Source of the DNA: Mixta gaviniae
Lineage (GTDB): Bacteria > Pseudomonadota > Gammaproteobacteria > Enterobacterales > Enterobacteriaceae
Length of the DNA stretch: 64,000 nt
NCBI RefSeq assembly: GCF_002953195.1
Contig: NZ_CP026377.1
Span: forward strand, 1,054,001-1,118,000
Direction of reading: 5' to 3'
Shown here piece after piece: positions 57,805 through 64,000 of this stretch; positions within the stretch are counted from its first letter, which is position 1; each line of letters starts with the position of its first letter. The position numbers were made by a program, and so were the translations under genes. Under the pieces are notes generated by a model. It was not told the origin of the DNA and ran no database searches. It worked only from the letters and a program-made list of their open reading frames with translations.

Positions 57805-57836
57805 CGCGCCCTGCGGTTAGCAAGGCGCGTTTTTTT
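57805..57836 (+). terminator. Rho-independent terminator after mtnK
   Basis: Stem CGCGCC/GGCGCG (57805-57810, 57824-57829) followed by seven T. Its last bases touch the 3' end of the convergent antitoxin gene. Confidence 0.75.
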
Positions 57837-58197
57837 ATGACCGCTGGGCGGGAACTAAACGAACACCCGCTGCGCGCGTAATTTCCGTTAGCGTTTTGAT
57901 GGTCGGGTTGCCGTTTTCAGAGAGCGCGCGATAGATGTTCTGGCGGCCGAGGCCGGATTTTTTCGCTATCTCTCCTATGCCGCCGCGCGCTTCGATGACA
58001 CGACGTAACGCAGTAAGAAAGGCCGCTACGCCGCCAGGCTCATAAATATCTTCAAGCGCCGTCTGTAAATAGATTTCAGCATATGCCGGGTCTTCGCGCA
58101 GCTCCGCGATTAGCATGTCGTTATAGTCCACCGCTGGCGGAAAATCTTGCCTGAGCGTCTCACCGGCGGCGGCTCCTTTTTTACTGCTTACTGTCAT
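57835..58197 (-). CDS. HigA-like antitoxin (addiction-module antidote, XRE-type)
   Basis: 120-residue antitoxin. A C-terminal helix-turn-helix (about 75-110) is visible as GIGEIAKKSGLGRQNIYRALSENGNPTIKTLTEI, and an N-terminal segment starts DYNDMLIAELREDPAYAEIYL. It matches the family of putative addiction-module antidotes paired with RelE/ParE toxins. The start overlaps the toxin stop by 4 nt. It should neutralise the toxin and repress the operon. Confidence 0.88.
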   Translation of the reverse strand: MTVSSKKGAAAGETLRQDFPPAVDYNDMLIAELREDPAYAEIYLQTALEDIYEPGGVAAFLTALRRVIEARGGIGEIAKKSGLGRQNIYRALSENGNPTIKTLTEITRAAGVRLVPAQRS

Positions 58198-58523
58198 TTC
58201 GTCCTCGCTTTGTAATCTTTCAGATATTCAACCGCTTTAGCGATATCACGCGATTGGGTGGTTTTATCTCCACCGATGAGCAGGAGAACTATTTTGCCAT
58301 TTTCCACCGAGTAATAGAGACGATAGCCTGGCCCATAGTTGATCCTTATTTCCCATACGCCGCTGCGCTCAAACTTGTGATCGGAAAAATTGCCGTTTTC
58401 CACTTTATCCAACGTTGAGTTTATCTTTAAAACGGCCCGTGGATCTTTTTTCCTCAGCTTGTCACGCCACGCTTTGAAAGGCTGCTTTCCTTCTGACGTT
58501 TGGTAAATGATTAAGTGATACAT
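58194..58523 (-). CDS. RelE/ParE-family (HigB-like) toxin
   Basis: 109-residue toxin of the phage-derived Gp49-like/HigB group (MYHLIIYQTSEGKQPFKAWRDKL). The core SGVWEIRINYGPGYRLYYSVENGKIVLLLIGGDK is typical of RelE-fold mRNA endonucleases. Toxin precedes antitoxin, as in HigBA and unlike RelBE. Its upstream region carries a large inverted repeat. Likely a chromosomal type II module. Confidence 0.87.
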   Translation of the reverse strand: MYHLIIYQTSEGKQPFKAWRDKLRKKDPRAVLKINSTLDKVENGNFSDHKFERSGVWEIRINYGPGYRLYYSVENGKIVLLLIGGDKTTQSRDIAKAVEYLKDYKARTK

Positions 58524-58560
58524 TTTCCGCCCTCATCCTTAAGGAGCCCCTAATGTCCGT

Positions 58561-58598
58561 TATAAAAGACAAGGAGGCAAGCGGTTTTGTCTCTTATA
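58561..58598. promoter_or_regulatory. Inverted repeat upstream of the HigBA-type operon, candidate operator
   Basis: 12-bp arms TATAAAAGACAA and TTGTCTCTTATA (one mismatch) separated by 14 bp, 38 bp before the toxin start. Placement and symmetry fit an antitoxin autorepression site. Confidence 0.6.
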
Positions 58599-58710
58599 TG
58601 CGATCGTTCTTGCCATCCTGTCATCCTTGTTAAGGCATATAAAAGCCCGCGTAAAAACGGTCAACCTATGGGCTGACGGCCACACCAGACGCTTTGCCCG
58701 ACACCCGCAT

Positions 58711-58742
58711 AAAAAAGGCCTGAGCGTAAACGCTCAGGCCTT
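58711..58742 (-). terminator. Rho-independent terminator of fadE
   Basis: 12-bp perfect stem AAGGCCTGAGCG/CGCTCAGGCCTT (58715-58726, 58731-58742). On the minus strand it is followed by a six-base U-tract. Confidence 0.88.
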
Positions 58743-58821
58743 GCGGGCCGCGCTGCTGAACATCCGGTCTCCCACCTTCACTCGCCAGCGCGGCGTATTG
58801 CTCCCTCTGTTTTATGGGCTG

Positions 58822-61269
58822 TCAGGCGGCTTCGATTTTACGGATTGCCGTCTGTTCTTGCTTTACCGGCTGAGTCGCCAGGGCATCCGGCTCGAACTCA
58901 TCCACGTTAATCGAACGCAGGCGGCTGACTTCGGCGCGTTTCAGCACTTCGGCTTCCTGCGCGTTGATCCAGCCTTCCTGCAGGCCGCGCTGCGCCAGCT
59001 CATCCAGTCGGGTAAACGACAAATGCTTCTTCAGCTGCTTGCTGAGACGATCGTGGATCGCTTCCGCCGCCATCACATCCTGCAGCGCGGCTTCCAGCTG
59101 GCCGGCAGGGTTATGTTCGCCAGGCGTCAGGTACTGGCCGCGTCCCAGACGGGAGCGCGTGGCGGAGGGCGTTTGCAGCAGCTTCGCCAGCTGATGATCG
59201 AGACGATCCGATGGCGCGCGGCAGTGACGGCCCGCAGGGAAAATCGCCAGGCGCAGCGTCGCCGCGACGGCCGCGTTCGGGAAATTGCGCAGCAGATCGT
59301 CAATGGCATTTTCCGCCTGGTTGAGCGCATCCTGCACGCCCCAGTGCAGCAGCGGCAGATCCGCCGCCTGACGGCCTTCATCGTCATAGCGCTTCAGCGC
59401 CGCCGAGGCGAGGTAAAGCTGGCTGAGAATATCGCCCAGGCGCGCCGACACGCGTTCACGGCGTTTCAGGCTGCCGCCCAGCACCGACATTGAAACATCT
59501 GACAGCAGTGCCAGGTTGGCGCTAATGCGGTTCAGATGCTGATAGTAACGGCGTGTAGCGTCGCGCGTCGGTGAGGCGCTGGTATAGCCGCCGGTAATGC
59601 CAAGCCACAGGCTGCGCACCAGATTGCTGCCGACATGGCCGACGTGGCTAAACAGCGCGCGGTCGAAAGCGGGCAGGTCGTTGCGCTCGGCGGCGGCCAT
59701 CTCCTGCAACACATAAGGATGGCAACGGATAGCGCCCTGGCCGAAGATGATCATGCTGCGCGTCAGGATGTTGGCACCTTCTACGGTAATGGCGATCGGC
59801 GCGCCCTGATAAGCGCGGGCGAGGAAGTTGCTCTTACCGAGCATAATCCCTTTGCCGCCGGCGATATCCATTGCATCGATAATGGCGCGCTGGCCGCGAT
59901 GGGTGCAGTGATATTTCACAATTGCCGACAGTACCGCCGGTTTTTCGCCGAGCATAATGCCGTAGGTGATCAGGGAAGCGGCGGCATCCATGACATAGGC
60001 GTTGCCAGCGATGCGCGCCAGCGGCTCCTCGATCCCTTCCATCTTGCCGATAGAGACCTTGAACTGACGACGAATGCGCGCATAGGCGCCGGTGGCCAGC
60101 GCCAGGCTTTTCACACTGCCGGTTGAGTTAGAGGGCAGGGTGATGCCGCGTCCCACAGAGAGACATTCAACCAGCATCCGCCAGCCCTGGCCGGCCATTT
60201 TCGGGCCGCCGATAATGTAATCAATCGGTACGAAGATATCTTTGCCGCGCGTTGGGCCGTTCTGGAACGGTACGTTCAGCGGGAAATGACGTTTGCCGAT
60301 CTCGACGCCCGGCGTATGGGTTGGGATCAGCGCGCAGGTAATGCCCAGCTCTTCAGTATCGCCCAGCAGATGTTGCGGATCGTAAAGCTTAAATGCCAGA
60401 CCGAGGACGGTAGCGATGGGTGCCAGCGTAATATAGCGCTTGTTCCAGGTGAGACGCATGCCCAGCACCTGCTGGCCCTGCCAGTCGCCCATACAGACCA
60501 CGCCGGTATCGGGAATGGCGCCCGCATCGGAGCCCGCTTCCGGGCTGGTCAGCGCAAAGCAGGGGATCTCTTCGCCGCGCGCCAGACGCGGCAGATAGTG
60601 ATCCTTCTGCGCATCGGTGCCGTAATGCTGCAGCAGCTCGCCAGGGCCGAGCGAGTTCGGCACGCCGACGGTGATCGCCAGAATGCCGGAGATGCCCGCC
60701 AGCTTCTGCAGCACGCGCGATTGCGCGTAGGCGGAGAATTCCAGTCCGCCATACTCTTTTTTAATGATCATAGCGAAGAAGCGATGCTCTTTCAGATACG
60801 CCCACAGTTCGGGCGGCAGATCGGCCATCTCGTGCGTGATCTGGAAATCGTTCGCCATACGGCACGCCTCTTCCACCGGGCCGTCGAGAAATGCCTGCTC
60901 TTCGGTGGTCAGACGCGGCTGCGGATAGTTATGCAGCTTTTTCCAGTCGGGATTACCGCGAAACAGATCGCCTTCCCACCAGGTGGTGCCAGCATCGATC
61001 GCTTCTTTCTCCGTGCGCGACATCGGCGGCATCACCTTGCGGAAGGTGCGCAGCATTGGGGCGGAAAACAGGGAGCGGCGCAGCGACGTCAGATTCAACG
61101 GCAGCAGGATCAGCGCCAGCGGCAGCAGCATCCACGGGGTCCAGAGATCGAACAGCGCCATCGCCGCTGTCCACAGCAGCAGGATAACGCTGCTAAGGCG
61201 CAGCGAAACGCGATGCCAGAAAAGCGCGCCGATTAACGCCAGCGTCGCCAGAACAGAAAGAACCATCAT
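58822..61269 (-). CDS. fadE: Acyl-CoA dehydrogenase FadE
   Basis: Flavoprotein for the first step of fatty-acid beta-oxidation, inner-membrane associated. The ATG pair at 61269/61266 is chosen because GGAG is 9 nt upstream and E. coli FadE starts MMILS; it gives 815 residues. Two N-terminal membrane segments (about 1-60) come first. The dehydrogenase core follows, with [17 protein letters not shown] and [14 protein letters not shown], then a long C-terminal domain ending KIEAA. A FadR operator lies just upstream and a terminator follows. An ATG at 61284 lacks a Shine-Dalgarno. Confidence 0.95.
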   Translation of the reverse strand: MMVLSVLATLALIGALFWHRVSLRLSSVILLLWTAAMALFDLWTPWMLLPLALILLPLNLTSLRRSLFSAPMLRTFRKVMPPMSRTEKEAIDAGTTWWEGDLFRGNPDWKKLHNYPQPRLTTEEQAFLDGPVEEACRMANDFQITHEMADLPPELWAYLKEHRFFAMIIKKEYGGLEFSAYAQSRVLQKLAGISGILAITVGVPNSLGPGELLQHYGTDAQKDHYLPRLARGEEIPCFALTSPEAGSDAGAIPDTGVVCMGDWQGQQVLGMRLTWNKRYITLAPIATVLGLAFKLYDPQHLLGDTEELGITCALIPTHTPGVEIGKRHFPLNVPFQNGPTRGKDIFVPIDYIIGGPKMAGQGWRMLVECLSVGRGITLPSNSTGSVKSLALATGAYARIRRQFKVSIGKMEGIEEPLARIAGNAYVMDAAASLITYGIMLGEKPAVLSAIVKYHCTHRGQRAIIDAMDIAGGKGIMLGKSNFLARAYQGAPIAITVEGANILTRSMIIFGQGAIRCHPYVLQEMAAAERNDLPAFDRALFSHVGHVGSNLVRSLWLGITGGYTSASPTRDATRRYYQHLNRISANLALLSDVSMSVLGGSLKRRERVSARLGDILSQLYLASAALKRYDDEGRQAADLPLLHWGVQDALNQAENAIDDLLRNFPNAAVAATLRLAIFPAGRHCRAPSDRLDHQLAKLLQTPSATRSRLGRGQYLTPGEHNPAGQLEAALQDVMAAEAIHDRLSKQLKKHLSFTRLDELAQRGLQEGWINAQEAEVLKRAEVSRLRSINVDEFEPDALATQPVKQEQTAIRKIEAA

Positions 61270-61291
61270 AATGAACCGCTCCATCAGAAGT

Positions 61292-61308
61292 AAGAGGTCT
61301 GACCTGTT
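61292..61308. promoter_or_regulatory. FadR operator upstream of fadE
   Basis: A 17-bp site, AAGAGGTCTGACCTGTT, matches the FadR consensus AACTGGTCNGACCWGTT at 15 of 17 positions. It lies 23 bp upstream of the fadE start, consistent with repression relieved by long-chain acyl-CoA. Confidence 0.8.
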
Positions 61309-61491
61309 GGTCTGTGTACAGATTTAGAGCAGTTCAGGATGTTTAGCAATTGCATAACATAATAATTACAACCTGGCTCACACTCCGGCCGCATGATTGG
61401 TCAAATCGCTCACTTCACAGCGCAACGCTTTGCGGCCTGTTGCCATTCCGGTAAACTTGCGCTGACTCTTTCTCATCCAAAGGACATCCCT

Positions 61492-62073
61492 ATGTACCAG
61501 GATATTATTCGTTCAGAACTTAACGAAGCAGCGGATACGCTAAATAAATTCCTGAGCGAAGACGCGAATATTCACGCGATCCAGCGTGCTGCGGTGCTGC
61601 TTGCCGACAGCTTCAAGGCGGGCGGCAAGGTGCTTTCCTGCGGTAACGGCGGCTCCCACTGCGATGCGATGCACTTCGCCGAAGAGCTGACCGGACGCTA
61701 TCGCGAAAACCGCCCTGGCTATCCGGCCATCGCCATCTCCGATGTCAGCCATCTCTCCTGCGTTAGCAACGATTTTGGCTACGACTACGTCTTTTCGCGC
61801 TACGTGGAGGCGGTAGGCCGCGCGGGCGATGTGCTGCTGGGCATCTCCACTTCCGGCAACTCGGCGAACATCATCAAGGCGATTGACGCGGCGCGCGCGC
61901 AGGGGATGAAAGTGATCACCCTGACCGGCAAGGATGGCGGCAAAATGGCGGGCAGCGCCGATATCGAAATCCGCGTGCCCCATTTCGGCTATGCCGACCG
62001 CATTCAGGAGATCCATATCAAAGTGATCCATATCCTGATGCTGCTGATCGAAAAAGAGATGGAGAAAAAGTAA
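61492..62073 (+). CDS. gmhA: Sedoheptulose-7-phosphate isomerase
   Basis: First enzyme of LPS heptose synthesis, giving D-glycero-D-manno-heptose 7-phosphate. It has 193 residues from ATG 61492 ([17 protein letters not shown]). The SIS fold shows [18 protein letters not shown], with zinc and catalytic residues, then [12 protein letters not shown] and the C-terminal [13 protein letters not shown]. It diverges from fadE. GmhB of the same pathway is at 14.8 kb. Confidence 0.96.
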   Translation: MYQDIIRSELNEAADTLNKFLSEDANIHAIQRAAVLLADSFKAGGKVLSCGNGGSHCDAMHFAEELTGRYRENRPGYPAIAISDVSHLSCVSNDFGYDYVFSRYVEAVGRAGDVLLGISTSGNSANIIKAIDAARAQGMKVITLTGKDGGKMAGSADIEIRVPHFGYADRIQEIHIKVIHILMLLIEKEMEKK

Positions 62074-62093
62074 CCGCCGCTGGTCGATTACGC

Positions 62094-62121
62094 CGCCGCG
62101 TCCTCCCCGGCGCGGCGTTTT
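62094..62121 (+). terminator. Terminator after gmhA
   Basis: Stem CGCCGCG/CGCGGCG (62094-62100, 62111-62117) followed by four T. Confidence 0.6.
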
Positions 62122-62252
62122 CCCGGCGCCGCCCGCGCCTCTCTTTCGGGTACTTTCCGCTTTCCTTTCCTGAAAATAGCGCATGCGTTCCCGCTGCCTG
62201 GCGCCCTCTGATTGGTTATAATCGTCGCTAAACCGTGCCGGAGGCCCCGACT

Positions 62253-63020
62253 ATGTGCGAATTGCTCGGAATGAGCGCCAACGTTCCAACTGATATCTGT
62301 TTCAGCTTTACCGGTCTGGTGCAGCGCGGCGGCGGCACCGGGCCGCATAAAGATGGCTGGGGCATCACCTTTTATGAAAATAAGGGCTGCCGCACCTTTA
62401 AAGATCCGCAGCCCAGCTATAACTCGCCGATTGCGCGGCTGGTGCAGGAGTATCCGATCAAATCCTGTTCGGTGGTGGCGCATATTCGTCAGGCGAACCG
62501 CGGGCAGGTATCGCTGGAAAATACTCATCCCTTTACCCGCGAACTGTGGGGACGCCACTGGACCTACGCCCATAATGGCCAGCTTAGCGGCTATCGTCGG
62601 CTGGAGACCGGCAACTTTCGTCCGGTAGGGGAGACCGACAGTGAAAAGGCGTTCTGCTGGCTGCTGCACAAGCTGGCGACGCGCTATCCGCGCACGCCCG
62701 GCAACTGGCCGGCGGTGTTCCGCTATATCGCCGAGCTGGCGGGAGAGCTGCGTCAGAAGGGGGTATTCAATATGCTGCTGTCGGATGGCCGCTACCTGAT
62801 GGCCTACTGTTCGACCAATCTGTTCTGGATTACGCGGCGTGCGCCCTTCGGCAAAGCGAAGCTGCTGGATCAGGATGTGGAGATAGACTTTCAGAAGCAG
62901 ACCACGCCGAACGACGTGGTCACGGTGATTGCCACTCAGCCGCTAACCGGCAATGAAACCTGGCACCGTATCGCGCCAGGCGAGTGGCAACTATTTTGCC
63001 TTGGAGAGCGCCAGGAATGA
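62253..63020 (+). CDS. yafJ: Class II glutamine amidotransferase YafJ
   Basis: Ntn-hydrolase glutamine amidotransferase domain protein, 255 residues from ATG 62253 with GGAGGC upstream. Met1 removal exposes the nucleophile Cys2 (MCELLGMSA). [17 protein letters not shown] and the AHIRQANRG and YAHNGQLSG motifs line the glutaminase site. No synthetase partner is fused or adjacent, and its role is unknown. The 3' end overlaps the convergent dpaA gene by 30 nt. Confidence 0.92.
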   Translation: MCELLGMSANVPTDICFSFTGLVQRGGGTGPHKDGWGITFYENKGCRTFKDPQPSYNSPIARLVQEYPIKSCSVVAHIRQANRGQVSLENTHPFTRELWGRHWTYAHNGQLSGYRRLETGNFRPVGETDSEKAFCWLLHKLATRYPRTPGNWPAVFRYIAELAGELRQKGVFNMLLSDGRYLMAYCSTNLFWITRRAPFGKAKLLDQDVEIDFQKQTTPNDVVTVIATQPLTGNETWHRIAPGEWQLFCLGERQE

Positions 63021-63728
63021 CGCCGAGGCGGCAGGGGTGCCGCTGACCGGCGCGCCGTTCAGCACATACTTGCCGTTATTGACCGCCACCATCGGCGGCT
63101 GGCGATGCTCGACGAAGTAAGCGTAGCCCGGCTGCAGCTCTTTCCAGAAGCTGGCGTAATAAGAGTTGCGGTGACGCTGCATATTGCTTTCGGTCATGCG
63201 GAACGGATAGATACTGATTTCCACTTCCGGCTGGCCGTTGCGCAGCGCGGCGTTCACATAGCTGAAAATCTCATCCATATAGGCGTTGGTCATGGCGTAA
63301 CAGCCAATCGAGACGCAGGCGCCGTGGATCATCAGAAATTTCCCGTCATAACCCTGCTGGCGATCGTACTGGTTAGGAAAACCGATATTGATCGCGCGGT
63401 AAAAGCGGCTGTCCGGCTTCAGCTGATTTAGCCTGACGCTGTAGAACCCTTCCGGGCTTTTGAAATCGCCCTGACGGCGCTTCGGCCCCAGCCCGCCGGA
63501 AAAATTACAGATGCGATAGCTGTCGAGCAGGCGGAACTCGTTGCCGATCTTGCCGTAAAGTTCCAGCGTGCGCTCTTCTTTGAAAATCTGAATATAAACC
63601 GGCGTGCCTAATAACTGCTTCTTTAACTCTTTGCTGACCGGCGCCAGTGGCTGCACTGGGTCCGGGGCGCTTGCCATGCTGAGGGCCGGCAAAAGAATCA
63701 TCGCAAACAACAGTGCGATTTTGCCCAT
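62991..63728 (-). CDS. dpaA: YkuD-domain murein hydrolase DpaA (YafK)
   Basis: Periplasmic YkuD-fold protein. The E. coli homologue (YafK, also called LdtF) cuts Braun lipoprotein from peptidoglycan rather than making cross-links. ATG 63728 gives 245 residues with a signal peptide (about 1-20, ending SMA). The catalytic motif reads [14 protein letters not shown], with the nucleophile in SIGC; E. coli has HGDC in place of HGAC. It converges on yafJ with overlapping 3' ends. Confidence 0.9.
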   Translation of the reverse strand: MGKIALLFAMILLPALSMASAPDPVQPLAPVSKELKKQLLGTPVYIQIFKEERTLELYGKIGNEFRLLDSYRICNFSGGLGPKRRQGDFKSPEGFYSVRLNQLKPDSRFYRAINIGFPNQYDRQQGYDGKFLMIHGACVSIGCYAMTNAYMDEIFSYVNAALRNGQPEVEISIYPFRMTESNMQRHRNSYYASFWKELQPGYAYFVEHRQPPMVAVNNGKYVLNGAPVSGTPAASASFLALSKAK

Positions 63729-63950
63729 TCTTTTTCCCTTGATAATGAGGGGGTTAAACTGCAACGCCCGACGGCGTCTGTGACTTGCATAATCGGAACA
63801 TTCCGCTATCGCTGCGCAACATTATCACTGTCTATTTTTTTATCAAGATGCCTGTTAATAAATAGCTGTGATTTCGTTGCCGGCCAGCGCGGCGGCAGGC
63901 GCTGCCGGGCAACATTCATTACTCTACACCATTGAATCCGTTCGGGTTGG

Positions 63951-63966
63951 CTGTATACTTATCCAG
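63951..63966 (+). promoter_or_regulatory. LexA box upstream of dinB
   Basis: CTGTATACTTATCCAG keeps the CTGT-N8-CAG-type core of SOS boxes with one imperfect half-site. It lies 16 bp before the dinB start, as in E. coli. The rest of 63729-63950 shows nothing further. Confidence 0.75.
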
Positions 63967-63982
63967 TGTCAGCGGAGGGGGT

Positions 63983-64000
63983 ATGCGCAAAATCATTCAT
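63983..64000 (+). CDS. dinB: DNA polymerase IV, first six codons (partial at window end)
   Basis: ATG at 63983 preceded by GGAGGGGG opens a frame encoding MRKIIH, the conserved DinB N-terminus. A LexA box stands just upstream and the neighbour genes match the E. coli dinB region. The product is the SOS-induced Y-family translesion polymerase. Only 18 nt are in the window, so the call rests on context as much as on sequence. Confidence 0.75.

Noticed and set aside
57835..58523. Toxin-antitoxin pair as evidence of a prophage
   Set aside because: No integrase, phage structural or lysis gene is nearby; such modules are common in chromosomes.

Overview
The window is chromosomal DNA from a GC-rich gamma-proteobacterium of the order Enterobacterales. 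The core gene order closely follows the E. coli 4-5.5 min region (dnaE-accA-ldcC-gloA2-tilS ... rnhA/dnaQ-aspV ... fadE-gmhA-yafJ-dpaA-dinB). Gene content (a cytochrome c gene after tilS, no dkgB, yaeQ, nlpE or yafE at the expected places) and the overall character suggest an Erwiniaceae member of the Pantoea/Mixta type. That placement is an inference and was not checked by 16S comparison.

Layout. (1) 1-14.8 kb: housekeeping genes. These are the 3' part of dnaE, accA, lysine decarboxylase ldcC (TTG start), gloA2, tilS, a small periplasmic cytochrome c, rof-yaeP, arfB, proS, trmO, rcsF, the methionine ABC importer metNIQ under a MetJ operator, and gmhB. (2) 15.4-21.1 kb: a complete rRNA operon (16S, tRNA-Ile, tRNA-Ala, 23S, 5S, tRNA-Asp) with tandem P1/P2 promoters and boxA elements. 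(3) 21.3-27.7 kb: yafC, yafD, mltD, gloB, yafS (its 5' end looks frameshifted), rnhA/dnaQ and a second identical tRNA-Asp.

(4) 27.7-44.2 kb: a large purine/ureide nitrogen-scavenging island of the Klebsiella hpx type. It holds allantoin permease hpxC, the hpxSAB operon, hpxWXYZ, the RpiR regulator hpxU, and one long operon with a four-gene ABC importer, hpxJ, hpxK, hpxQ, hpxT and a purine permease. Together these run from 5-hydroxyisourate through OHCU, allantoin, allantoate and ureidoglycine towards oxamate and oxalate. A textbook sigma-54 promoter with an NtrC palindrome precedes the long operon, and sigma-54-like elements precede hpxW and hpxC, so nitrogen starvation probably switches the island on. 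The urate-producing and urate-oxidising steps (hpxDE, hpxO) are not here.

(5) 44.2-51.0 kb: an apparently uncharacterised operon reading leftwards: thermostable-hemolysin-family protein, AMP-dependent ligase, Fe(II)/2-oxoglutarate oxygenase, AurF-like diiron oxygenase, MFS exporter, AraC regulator. No NRPS, PKS or carrier protein is present. This is the best candidate here for an undescribed small-molecule pathway. (6) 51.3-57.8 kb: a full methionine-salvage cluster (mtnU-mtnE, mtnBCD, mtnA, mtnK) with two MetJ operators whose core octamer is identical to that of metN. (7) 57.8-64 kb: a HigBA-type toxin-antitoxin pair, fadE with a FadR operator, gmhA, yafJ, dpaA (yafK), and the first six codons of dinB behind a LexA box.
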